In this document: piece by piece, positions 1 through 7,775 of the stretch
Position numbering within the stretch: the first letter of the stretch is position 1
How the letters are laid out: every line of letters starts with the position of its first letter
Assembly: GCA_027315205.1 (NCBI GenBank)
Contig: DAHUYM010000004.1
Span: 98,216 to 162,215, forward strand
Direction of reading: 5' to 3'
DNA length: 64,000 nucleotides
Origin: Leptospirillum sp.
Lineage (GTDB): Bacteria; Nitrospirota; Leptospirillia; Leptospirillales; Leptospirillaceae
The notes under the pieces: model-generated
Told to the model about the DNA's origin: nothing
Seen by the model: only the letters and a program-made list of their open reading frames with translations
Databases searched by the model: none
Translations under genes and position numbers: made by a program

Positions 1-641
1 CCAACGACAGGCCAGGTGGCGGATGGTATGTGTCCCGAGGCGGCCGTCTTTCCGACCACTCCCGCGAACGCCATCGGGATCATGATGCCCAACCCCGATC
101 CGACCGCGATAGTCGAAGCGTACCCCAGAATCCCCGTCATGACGGGATAGTACAAAAATCCCCCGCCGATCCCCAGTAAACCACTGATTCCCCCGATGAG
201 ACCCATGAAAATCGGTCCCAGCACCTTCCTGCGGGACGTGAAATCGATCCCTTCCCTGTGTTTCGGTGGACGGACGAGGAGGAAGGCCGCAAGGAGGATT
301 TCACCGAGATAGACTTCGAGAATCGTCCTCCCCGGCATCGCGTGGGAATAATACCCTCCGAGAGAACTCCCGATCAGGGCAATACCGCCCCAGAATAAGA
401 GAGTCCGTCCCGGAAGGAGTGTGGACGGCCGATGGGAGATATATCCGGACAGGGACGCCGCCAGGACCTGGTAGATCGCGATCTGGGTCGCTTCGAACGG
501 GGTGAAGGACGGGCCACCGAAAAGCGGTTCGATCGTGAGCAGGTACGGGATCAGTATCACCGCTCCCCCGATACCCAGTATGGCCGAAGCGAAACCGGCC
601 ACGCTCCCTCCCAAAAACAGGACAAGGACGGTCAGGCTCAT
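1..641 (-). CDS. TauE/SafE family sulfite/anion permease (3' end outside window)
   Basis: This is an integral membrane permease of the TauE/SafE family, whose members export sulfite, sulfoacetate or related anions. Translating the minus strand from the ATG at 641 gives an open frame to the window edge. It starts MSLTVLVLFLGGSVAGFASA, then has the glycine-rich signature GIGGAVILIP near residue 23. A second internal-repeat copy, GLLGIGGGFLYYPV, lies near residue 158. The two half-repeats are the family hallmark. The C-terminal part lies outside the window. The start overlaps the stop of the upstream lipoprotein gene as ATGA, so the two are translationally coupled. The substrate cannot be told from sequence. 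Confidence 0.85.
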   Translation of the reverse strand, partial: MSLTVLVLFLGGSVAGFASAILGIGGAVILIPYLLTIEPLFGGPSFTPFEATQIAIYQVLAASLSGYISHRPSTLLPGRTLLFWGGIALIGSSLGGYYSHAMPGRTILEVYLGEILLAAFLLVRPPKHREGIDFTSRRKVLGPIFMGLIGGISGLLGIGGGFLYYPVMTGILGYASTIAVGSGLGIMIPMAFAGVVGKTAASGHIPSATWPVV

Positions 642-1702
642 CCGGAGCTCGACACGATCACGACCAGCCCGGAAGGAGTGAGCGAAAGTCCCGAACCAGT
701 CTGTGCCGTGGGCATGGCCGTGGATCCGTTCTGGACGTCGTTCAGTCCGAATGAGGTGATGGACGATACGCTCCCGTTCGCCTGGGCGGTATAAAGGTAG
801 GTTCCGAAATTATCGAGGGTTAGTAGAGTCGGAATCATGGGGAGCGAGATGGGGGAGGCATAGTTGGGGCTAATGGTCTGTCCATCGTTCGACGTGTTGA
901 TCAGGGTGGTGACGAGATAGAAGTCGACGCCCGGGGTCGAAGGATTCGGAAGAAGCAAAACGACGTTTCCGGATTCGGCCCCCCCTTCGAGGGCCGTGAT
1001 GGTCGAGGGGTAGGACGTACTGGCGTACATTGTGGCGACAAGGGTGTACGTCGAAGTGGAATACGTCTGGATGACCGTCTCCTGGGTCCCGCCCGATGTC
1101 TGGTAGATCTCTTCGACGAACAGGTCGCTCCCGTCGGACGAGAGCTGGACCGTCCCCGTCCGGAAACTCGAAGCTCCTGCCGGCAGGGCGATGGGAGTTG
1201 AGCTGCACGAATTGGTGGGTGCGAGGGTCTCTCCATTGCCCGTGTTCAAAAGATCTGAAAGATTGTAGGCTTCGAGACATGCCGTATTGCTTGCAGTGTT
1301 TTTTTCGAGAAAAACCACGATGCTCCCTCCGGCCAGTGGAGTAGCCCCGACCGGTATTCCACCAAGGCCCCCGAGGGTGGCCGGGGCCGGAGAGGTGGAA
1401 AGAGGGAGGGAATACCGCCAGAGGGTCGGGGCGTTCACAGCGCCTTCCCCGAACACGAAAAGAGTGATTCCGTCGGAAAACCCTCCCAGGTAGGTTCCCT
1501 GGGACGGAAGGGTCGTGAACGGAGCCTGGCCGGATACGAGGGGAAGGGTGTACTCGACGAGGCCGGCACCTGTGGCATTGTCGTTGACGACAATCAGGAA
1601 CTCAGGGAGCGATACCAAGGGAGGAGCGGCACCGCATCCGGACTGGAGCACGAGCGCCGAAAGGATCGCCGCACGAAGGAAAAAAACGAACCTAGAGGGC
1701 AT
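638..1702 (-). CDS. Secreted lipoprotein with beta-propeller-like repeats
   Basis: This is a 354-residue exported protein. A hydrophobic signal peptide (residues 9-22) ends in the lipobox LQSGC, with the lipidated cysteine near residue 23. The mature part is rich in Ser, Thr and Gly with repeated short beta-strand patterns, such as GTYLGGF near the start and GTYLYTAQANG near the end. That looks like a YncE/lactonase-type beta-propeller, although no catalytic motif is visible. It overlaps the downstream TauE/SafE permease by four bases, so the two probably share a transcript. No specific function can be assigned; a binding or scaffold role at the outer membrane is a guess. Confidence 0.6.
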   Translation of the reverse strand: MPSRFVFFLRAAILSALVLQSGCGAAPPLVSLPEFLIVVNDNATGAGLVEYTLPLVSGQAPFTTLPSQGTYLGGFSDGITLFVFGEGAVNAPTLWRYSLPLSTSPAPATLGGLGGIPVGATPLAGGSIVVFLEKNTASNTACLEAYNLSDLLNTGNGETLAPTNSCSSTPIALPAGASSFRTGTVQLSSDGSDLFVEEIYQTSGGTQETVIQTYSTSTYTLVATMYASTSYPSTITALEGGAESGNVVLLLPNPSTPGVDFYLVTTLINTSNDGQTISPNYASPISLPMIPTLLTLDNFGTYLYTAQANGSVSSITSFGLNDVQNGSTAMPTAQTGSGLSLTPSGLVVIVSSSG

Positions 1703-1804
1703 TGAGAAACTTTCGAAAAAAGATCAGACCCCGATCCGGGTCCCGGTCGAGGAAGCGCGGGAATCCTGCTTGAGGATAGGGAAAGAAAAGGTCTCCCGAG
1801 CGCG

Positions 1805-2755
1805 TCATGGCGCGTCCGTGGAAGGAGTGGGGTTGTCCCTGCCCGCCGTCGAAGAAAGGACTTCACGGAGAATGCGATCGCGGGCTTCCGGCTCCGTCCA
1901 CGGCTCATCCTGAAGGGTGATGCCGACCACGTACGAATCGCTTCCGACATCCGTAAGTCTGATGACGAAAGAGGGTTTCAGGTCCACTCCGGCACCGGAA
2001 AGTGCTTTTTCGATGCATTCCTCGGCTCTTTCGAAGGGAAAAGAAGCGGGGAACTCGATTGAAAAGGAGAGGACGCCGGGGGGCGTTCCGCGCGCGAAAA
2101 CCATCGCCTGGAGGATGATCCCGTTCGGCACCAGAAAATGTCGGCCGTCGCTTGCCTCGAGTTTCGTGTGGATCATTCCGATGTCGAGAACGGTTCCCTG
2201 GTATTCCGGAGCGAGGGTATCGTGACGGTAGGTCGTCGCAAGACGACCAAACTGCCACGTCACCAGGGAAATCGCGTCTCCGACCCTGAAGGGCTGGACG
2301 ATCGCCAGTATGAATCCCGAGAAGATATTGGACAGCGAATTTTGTGCCGCGATCCCGAAGACGGCGGAAAGGACTGTGCCCCCGATCGCGAGGTTCTGGA
2401 ACCCTTGCCCCAGAAGGGTCAGGACGGCCAGCATCATGATGACGATGAAGAAGAAATCCAGGAAGTACCGGGCGGAACGGACCCTGGCGGTACCGAGACG
2501 TTCGGAAAGGAGGGGCAGCACGGCGGATAGGAGCGTCCGGTAGACCCCGAAAACCATGGTGAGAACGGCGACGATCTGGACCAGGGTCAGGAGTTCGGGA
2601 TCGTCCGGGAAGTTCTTCTTGAGGGCATGGATCCCGAAGAGAAGGACCGGTATCACGAGAAGAACCAAGAGGAACTTCACCGAAATCAGGAACCCTGGCA
2701 ATCGGATATGGTTTTTGTGTTCCGGGGTCGGGAGCCCGGGAGTCGGTCCGTTCAC
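1805..2755 (-). CDS. MscS-family small-conductance mechanosensitive channel
   Basis: This 316-residue inner-membrane channel releases osmolytes under membrane tension. It has N-terminal TM segments near residues 25-45 and 58-80 and a third around 90-115. A pore-lining helix follows (residues about 124-150, with the Gly/Ala pattern GGTVLSAVFGIAAQNSL). Next comes the MscS beta-domain segment PFRVGDAI and the FLVPNGIIL motif. The length and order match a compact MscS of the YbdG/MscS type. The gene stands alone, separated by about 100 bp from the downstream lipoprotein gene and divergent from the small gene at 2857. Its substrate range and gating threshold are not predictable. Confidence 0.88.
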   Translation of the reverse strand: MNGPTPGLPTPEHKNHIRLPGFLISVKFLLVLLVIPVLLFGIHALKKNFPDDPELLTLVQIVAVLTMVFGVYRTLLSAVLPLLSERLGTARVRSARYFLDFFFIVIMMLAVLTLLGQGFQNLAIGGTVLSAVFGIAAQNSLSNIFSGFILAIVQPFRVGDAISLVTWQFGRLATTYRHDTLAPEYQGTVLDIGMIHTKLEASDGRHFLVPNGIILQAMVFARGTPPGVLSFSIEFPASFPFERAEECIEKALSGAGVDLKPSFVIRLTDVGSDSYVVGITLQDEPWTEPEARDRILREVLSSTAGRDNPTPSTDAP

Positions 2756-2856
2756 GATTTTACCGGTCCAAAGGAAGACGCCTGGCCGACGAACGTGTTA
2801 TACTGCCGGGGCGTTGTTGGGGTTGATGTTTTCAGTTCCAAGACGAAGGGAATCCG

Positions 2857-3150
2857 ATGCATGTTTATGAGTTGGTATCCCGGGACAAGACGCATCCGGT
2901 CCGGATCTTTCTTCTCCATAAAGAGTATTTGAACGAGGATGAGTTTTACAACCTCGTTCTCGAAAGTTTCCAGCGTTCGAGCCCCGATGACTGGCATCTT
3001 CAGATTCTGGAAACCGCCGAATACCTGATGACGGCACACGGCTTCGTTGAGGCCGGCGGACTTGTCGAGGTGGGTTTTCCCGGAGAACTGTCCAAAGACA
3101 AGGTCCGAAGCCGGATCGAGGCTTTCATCGGCAAAGACAGAAGCGATTGA
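2857..3150 (+). CDS. Conserved-looking hypothetical protein, 97 aa
   Basis: This small soluble acidic protein is unrecognised. It has no signal peptide or membrane segment. The sequence is alternating hydrophobic/charged and looks like a compact alpha/beta domain (MHVYELVSRDKTHPVRIFLL at the start). A helical centre contains LEIL-like patterns, and the tail is charged. The ATG is the only good start. It is followed by the PAP2 phosphatase gene on the same strand after 57 bp. Codon use matches the surrounding genes, which supports it being real. No function can be proposed. Confidence 0.6.
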   Translation: MHVYELVSRDKTHPVRIFLLHKEYLNEDEFYNLVLESFQRSSPDDWHLQILETAEYLMTAHGFVEAGGLVEVGFPGELSKDKVRSRIEAFIGKDRSD

Positions 3151-3207
3151 CGTAGGTTTCCGTCGCTGCCATGCGAACCGGACTGATATCCGAAAGGGAT
3201 TCAAAGA

Positions 3208-3804
3208 GTGCTCCACCAAGCCTTGATCTGGGATGCTTCGCTTTTTCTCTGGCTGAACGGAGACATGGCCAGCCTCCTTCTCGACCCTTTCATGACCGCC
3301 GCCACGGACTTGGGGAACGGGTTCTACCTCTACCCGATCGGGATCGTCCTGATGCTTCTTCTTGCCCGGGAAAATTTCCTGCGGGATGCCGTTTTGTGGA
3401 CAACGACCTCGCTAATCGCCTTTGCCCTTGGCGAGGCCCTGAAACACGCCTTCGTCCGCCCGAGACCTCTCGCCTATTTCTCGGACGCGATCTCCCGGAA
3501 CGCGGTCCACGTCCATGTCGTGGGACCTCATCTGTACGCTTTTTCATTTCCGTCGGGACATTCCTATACGATCTTTTCCGCCGCGTCCCTTTTCGGATTC
3601 CTCTATCCCCGGATTGCCGTCCCCCTGTACTTGGTCGCCTGTATGACAGGCCTTTCCAGGGTCTATGTCGGAGCACATTTTCCCGGAGACGTACTTGGAG
3701 GAGCGGCCGTCGGCCTGGTATCGACGTTATTGACGCTCAGGCTGATCTGGCCACGGATCCCGGAACGATGGCTCGGCTCACGTTCCCTGGCCGCCCCGGA
3801 TTAA
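3208..3804 (+). CDS. PAP2-superfamily membrane phosphatase
   Basis: This 198-residue integral membrane acid phosphatase has the lipid-phosphatase type fold and probably dephosphorylates undecaprenyl diphosphate or phosphatidyl lipids at the periplasmic face. The three PAP2 motifs are intact: KHAFVRPRP (near residue 75), PSGHS (near 116-120, with catalytic His) and SRVYVGAHFPGD (near 152-163, with the nucleophilic His). Five to six TM helices surround them. The start is GTG at 3208; no better ATG exists. It ends five bases before rlmN and is probably co-transcribed with it. UppP-like (BacA-independent) activity is an inference. Confidence 0.87.
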   Translation: MLHQALIWDASLFLWLNGDMASLLLDPFMTAATDLGNGFYLYPIGIVLMLLLARENFLRDAVLWTTTSLIAFALGEALKHAFVRPRPLAYFSDAISRNAVHVHVVGPHLYAFSFPSGHSYTIFSAASLFGFLYPRIAVPLYLVACMTGLSRVYVGAHFPGDVLGGAAVGLVSTLLTLRLIWPRIPERWLGSRSLAAPD

Positions 3805-3808
3805 GCCC

Positions 3809-4945
3809 GTGAGTTCCTTGTCCCTCCTCGACGTTCCTCCGGAACTCTGGAAAGAACGACTGACCACTTCCGAACCCGTTCCTTCGTATCGGGTTCGCCA
3901 GATCGCCCGCTGGGTCTTCCAGCGCGACGAAACCGACTGGCGAGCCATGAGCGATCTTCCTCTGGACATGCGTGAGCGTTGGTCCCGCTCCTTCCCGTTC
4001 GACCTCCCCGCCGTGGATGTCCTCCACAAGGCGAAGGACGGAACGCGGAAGATTGTCTTCCGCCTGGGCGATGGGATACGGATCGAATCGGTCGTGATCC
4101 CCCGGGACGACCGGGCAACGCTGTGCATTTCATCCCAGGCAGGGTGCGCCATCGGATGCCGGTTTTGCCGAACGGCCGAGATGGGGTTGATCCGGAACCT
4201 GACTCCGGGCGAAATGATCGGCCAGATCCTGCAGGCCAACCGGATACTCAAGGAAGAGCCGATACGCGATCTTTCGATGGCAGCGCACATCGGAAAGGAC
4301 ATGAACCGGATCAATCACATCGTCTTCATGGGAATGGGAGAGCCCCTCGCGAACTTCGACGCCCTTGTCCAGACCCTCCGGATCCTGACCTCCCCGGGAG
4401 GTTTCGCTCTTTCCCCCCGGCGGATCACGGTCTCGACATCCGGTCTGGCAAATAAAATCCGGGAACTTGGAACCGTCGGAATCCCGGTCAACCTGGCTGT
4501 CTCGCTTTCGGCCCCGACCGATATCCTTAGGGAACGGTTGATGCCGATCAATTCCCGCTATCCTATCAGGGCGATCCTGAAAGCCTGCCGGGAGTATCCC
4601 CTGAAGCAGAGACAGCGGATCACGTTCGAATACGTTCTGATCGGAAGCGTGAATGACGGTCCTGTCGAAGCCCAGGCCTTGGCAAGACTCCTGGCTCCGT
4701 TTAAAAGCAAGGTCAATCTGATCCCGTTCAACCCCTATCCGGGGTCCCCGTTCGGTAGGCCTTCCGACGATGCGGTCCGAGGATTTCAGGACATTCTCCT
4801 CAAGCGGGGTACGATGGCCACGGTGCGGAAAACCCGCGGCGAGGAGATGCTGGGCGCCTGCGGTCAGCTGGCATGGGAAAATGGCCCGAAGAAGGCAAAG
4901 GAGAATTCGTCTTGGGATCCAATCGTCTTGTCTTCGCCCGTCTAA
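3809..4945 (+). CDS. rlmN: Dual-specificity 23S rRNA/tRNA adenine-C2 methyltransferase RlmN
   Basis: This radical SAM enzyme methylates C2 of A2503 in 23S rRNA and A37 of some tRNAs. The 378 residues match the family length. The radical SAM cluster motif CAIGCRFC is near residues 109-116. Conserved family blocks include VFMGMGEPLANFD (near 172-184) and the C-terminal RGEEMLGACGQL, which contains the active-site cysteine of the resolving pair (C352 in this protein). The start is GTG. The 3' end overlaps the start region of the next small membrane gene. This is a housekeeping gene with no unusual feature beyond the overlap. Confidence 0.95.
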   Translation: MSSLSLLDVPPELWKERLTTSEPVPSYRVRQIARWVFQRDETDWRAMSDLPLDMRERWSRSFPFDLPAVDVLHKAKDGTRKIVFRLGDGIRIESVVIPRDDRATLCISSQAGCAIGCRFCRTAEMGLIRNLTPGEMIGQILQANRILKEEPIRDLSMAAHIGKDMNRINHIVFMGMGEPLANFDALVQTLRILTSPGGFALSPRRITVSTSGLANKIRELGTVGIPVNLAVSLSAPTDILRERLMPINSRYPIRAILKACREYPLKQRQRITFEYVLIGSVNDGPVEAQALARLLAPFKSKVNLIPFNPYPGSPFGRPSDDAVRGFQDILLKRGTMATVRKTRGEEMLGACGQLAWENGPKKAKENSSWDPIVLSSPV

Positions 4946-5229
4946 TCCTCTATCTGGGCATCGAACTCCTGGCGATCCAGTCGGGAATGCTCTTGAACCG
5001 GTATTCTCTTCTCTCGGGCGTGGGATGGGTTGGCATGCTCTCATGGTTCATGATCGGTGGAGCCCTGGCGGGGGGGATCGGTTTTGGCGCTTTGTTGTCC
5101 GAAATCCGTCCCGAAGCGACCCCCGGACAAGACCCCGGGTTCTTGTGGCGGGCGATTCCTCACATCCCCTGGTTCTGGGCTCTGGTCGTCACCGCCGTCG
5201 ACAGCTATTTCTTTTTTCCCAGGATTTAG
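4912..5229 (+). CDS. Small membrane protein, about 105 aa, unknown function
   Basis: This small protein has three likely TM helices (near residues 7-25, 30-55 and 82-100 of the proposed product) and no recognised domain. An ATG at 4873 is in frame, but I prefer TTG at 4912. It has a well-placed AAAGGAG at 4897-4903, eight bases upstream, while the 4873 start has none. Either way the start lies inside the 3' end of rlmN in another frame, so expression is probably coupled to rlmN. It runs convergently towards the LigB-fold gene. The function is unknown. Confidence 0.6.
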   Translation: MGSNRLVFARLILYLGIELLAIQSGMLLNRYSLLSGVGWVGMLSWFMIGGALAGGIGFGALLSEIRPEATPGQDPGFLWRAIPHIPWFWALVVTAVDSYFFFPRI

Positions 5230-5275
5230 CGAAGGTCCGGATGTCCGGCGAGCCGATCGACCGGCCCGGGTTCTT

Positions 5276-6070
5276 TTACGGAAGGACCCCCATGTCGATT
5301 GGGCCGAAGCTGACCAGATACTGAGCCAACCCCAAGGCCCTTTCTTTTCCCCACAGTCGTCCCCCGGAAACACCCAATCCGTTCAGAAGATGAAGTTCCC
5401 TCAACCGCCCAGGCGGATCGGCACGATCGATCATTTCCCGTGAAACCGGGAGATGATCGGGCACGGGCCCGTCCCCTAAAATCCTTTCCAGTGTCTCGAG
5501 GTACGGGTCCAGTAGGGGATCATCGATTCCACGGGCCATGATTTTTTCATTCTGGGAAAAAACCCCTGACATGAGAACCAGGACCCTTCCGTGTCCTTTG
5601 GGAGCCAGATGACGGAGGACGCGTCCAAGAATCCTTACATAGCGCGTCTGGTTCAATGGCTGCGATATGGGTACGACCGGTACCGACCCTTCGGGCGTCA
5701 GAAAAAAAAGGGGGACGGATATGGCATGGTCGATTCCATGGATGCCGGGGGCGATGGGGATCTTTTCCGCCTTGACCGCATCGATGATCCCGGCCGAAAG
5801 TTCTGGGTCGCCGGGGGGATCGAATCTCAGTTCAACGCCGAATCCGGAAAAATCGACAGAAGATTCAAGGTTTTTCCGGTTGTCGACCAGCATGATGTTC
5901 CGGGTTTGCCATCCCGGAGTGAACGCGATGACCGCCCGAAGAGGGGTGCGATCTTTGAAGAGCCACGCGTGAAGCGACCTGTACCCTTCAAGGAGAGGGC
6001 GGTCGATACCGGCACGGTAAGAAGACAGGAGGTCGGGTGTGTGGGGAGCGAGAAGGGCGACTAGGTCCAT
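5276..6070 (-). CDS. LigB-fold (class III extradiol dioxygenase superfamily) protein with altered metal site
   Basis: This 264-residue protein resembles the LigB/MEMO superfamily. A longer open frame reaches 6538, but family alignment supports ATG at 6070, beginning MDLVALLAPHTPDLL. The first ligand-type histidine (H10, in APHTP) is present. The usual PHW/AHW histidine is replaced in FTPGWQ (G53), and the histidine of the SGDLSH block is replaced in SGVFSQ (Q173). H111 and H115 occur in GIHGIDHAISVPL. Classical Fe(II) dioxygenase activity is therefore doubtful. A MEMO-like, radical SAM-partner or structural role is possible. The start overlaps the stop of the Rsm22-like gene by 10 bp. Confidence 0.65.
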   Translation of the reverse strand: MDLVALLAPHTPDLLSSYRAGIDRPLLEGYRSLHAWLFKDRTPLRAVIAFTPGWQTRNIMLVDNRKNLESSVDFSGFGVELRFDPPGDPELSAGIIDAVKAEKIPIAPGIHGIDHAISVPLFFLTPEGSVPVVPISQPLNQTRYVRILGRVLRHLAPKGHGRVLVLMSGVFSQNEKIMARGIDDPLLDPYLETLERILGDGPVPDHLPVSREMIDRADPPGRLRELHLLNGLGVSGGRLWGKERALGLAQYLVSFGPIDMGVLP

Positions 6071-7272
6071 GGACGGTCTTGTCCTTGTTCCGGCATGGCC
6101 GATCCGGCACCGTTTTCGGAAGATCCGGGGACGAGCCGGATTTCGGCCTGGGGTGAAAGATCCCAAAATCCGCTGCGGGCATTCATCTGGTCTTCCGGTG
6201 GAGGAAGGATCGTGTCCCCCCGGCCGAGTTTCCAAAAGGTCTTGTTCCCCTCGTTTTTGTAGCGTTTTAGAATCCTGATGCGCCGTCGCTCGGCTCCGTC
6301 GCAGAAAATCCCCCATGCCAGCCCCGTTTCTTCCCGAAGCTCGGAGACGAGCCGCCAGACGGGCATCGTCGATGTTCGAAAGGGGAAATCGTCGTGGCGT
6401 TTCATGGCGATTATATAGGTCATTTTTAGGGAGTCCTTTATATGGCCGACTGTTTTGGCCAAACGCCGGACATCTTCGGAAAACGCGTAGGGGCGGTCCT
6501 CGTGGCACCAGTCCTTGTCGGTCTTCAGGGCGGGGCATGACGCGTTCCGAAGGTTCGGGCAGGGGGCCAGGACGATAAACTCAGGGTAGAGTTTGATCAT
6601 GCGGTCCCGGAGGCTCAGGAGCCTTCGGGACGAAATCCGGTCCGCGGGCTCGACCCAGATGAGCGCGCCTCCCGGTGCCATTCTGCGGAGAGTTTCACCG
6701 AGAGGACGATAAATCTGGTCTGCCGCCCCGTCATCCATCTCCGCCAGGAGGTTCCCCTGAATGAGAAAATGGAGCGTGTCCGGCAGGCGCACCGAGCCGG
6801 GAAAAGTGCAGCGGACAGGATGAATGCGCACTGCCAATCCTGTCAATGTTTTTCGAATATTTTGCGGTGCGATCCGGAGGGCTTCTTCGGATTTGTCGTA
6901 TAGCCAGAGTTCGACCGGGGTTTCGGCCGGGAGAGATCCCAGGACGACAGGAAGGATCCCTTCGGCCAATCCCCCCGTACCCGTTCCGAAATCGGCGACA
7001 ACGAACGGGGAGTCTTTCCGGTCCAGGAAAGATGGATATTGTCCGACCGCGGAGATCCGGTCGAGGAATTCACGTGCGACCGCATCACCCTTGGCACGGC
7101 TTATCGGATGGTAATACTCTTCGTAGGCTTTTCGGCTCTCCGGACTGTCCATATATCCATCTTCGGCAGTGTGACGGGTCAAGTCGCGGGAAAGGCGCGA
7201 AAGGGCGGAGTGTTTTATTCGGGTGTCGTCCGATGTGGACTTCGGGGATTTGGGGCCATGAGAATGCAGCAT
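6061..7272 (-). CDS. Rsm22-family small-subunit rRNA methyltransferase-like protein
   Basis: This protein of about 403 residues has a SAM-binding methyltransferase fold and resembles the bacterial/mitochondrial Rsm22 (METTL17-like) family. The SAM motif VADFGTGTGG occurs in the first third, followed by an acidic strand ELWLYDKS. A cysteine-rich segment typical of Rsm22 follows (APCPNLRNASCPALK, then DWCHEDRP), which in relatives binds a metal or Fe-S cluster. I start at ATG 7272 because the sequence upstream of it looks non-coding; the open frame itself continues to 7398. It is coupled to the LigB-fold gene by a 10 bp overlap. The rRNA target is inferred only from the family. Confidence 0.75.
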   Translation of the reverse strand: MLHSHGPKSPKSTSDDTRIKHSALSRLSRDLTRHTAEDGYMDSPESRKAYEEYYHPISRAKGDAVAREFLDRISAVGQYPSFLDRKDSPFVVADFGTGTGGLAEGILPVVLGSLPAETPVELWLYDKSEEALRIAPQNIRKTLTGLAVRIHPVRCTFPGSVRLPDTLHFLIQGNLLAEMDDGAADQIYRPLGETLRRMAPGGALIWVEPADRISSRRLLSLRDRMIKLYPEFIVLAPCPNLRNASCPALKTDKDWCHEDRPYAFSEDVRRLAKTVGHIKDSLKMTYIIAMKRHDDFPFRTSTMPVWRLVSELREETGLAWGIFCDGAERRRIRILKRYKNEGNKTFWKLGRGDTILPPPEDQMNARSGFWDLSPQAEIRLVPGSSENGAGSAMPEQGQDRPWT

Positions 7273-7282
7273 GACGTTAAGT

Positions 7283-7576
7283 TTAGGTGATCGATGCCCC
7301 GACCACAACCTCCCCGATAAGGGACTTCCCAGTCCGGAACGGAGGTTCATCTTTAGATCTAATTCGTTTGGGGATATGGAAGAACAGTGATCTGTCACAT
7401 GAAAGCAGGTATGCGGTCTCCTGAACCGTTACAATATTTCGCTTGACAAGGTTTTGGGCAATTGGTAGCATTTCGCCGTCAATCAAAAACCGCTCAGGAT
7501 ATACGGCTATGGGAAGGGCAACGGGCATTCCCGTATCCGAGCATGGAGTAATCGAGGGCTTCTTAGAGAAACGCAT
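7283..7576 (-). CDS. Doubtful ORF with a helix-turn-helix-like segment
   Basis: An open frame of 97 codons starts at the ATG at 7576; the same frame continues upstream into the oxidase gene. The only suggestive part is IVTVQETAYLLSCDRSLFF, which resembles the first helices of excisionase/MerR-type HTH_17 domains (TVEEAAELLGVSRS). The expected C-terminal arginine-rich wing is poor. No good ribosome binding site precedes the ATG. The 500 bp between the Rsm22 gene and the oxidase otherwise shows no gene, so this could be a relic of a DNA-binding protein or chance. Confidence 0.25.
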   Translation of the reverse strand: MRFSKKPSITPCSDTGMPVALPIAVYPERFLIDGEMLPIAQNLVKRNIVTVQETAYLLSCDRSLFFHIPKRIRSKDEPPFRTGKSLIGEVVVGASIT

Positions 7577-7775
7577 ACGGTTTGGGCCCCGGTGCTTACC
7601 TGCCGGGGCAATTGTGTCACCGTTTTCCCCGTGATTGTTTTCATTGGGAAAATGAGGTGATAAAAGCCCAACATCCCGAACACTCGCTTCCAGGATTTTC
7701 TGGGAATTCCTGGAGACGTATGTTTGGGGTTGTGGGTGAGACACCACCGGAAGTTTCAATGAAAGGGGAGTATCC

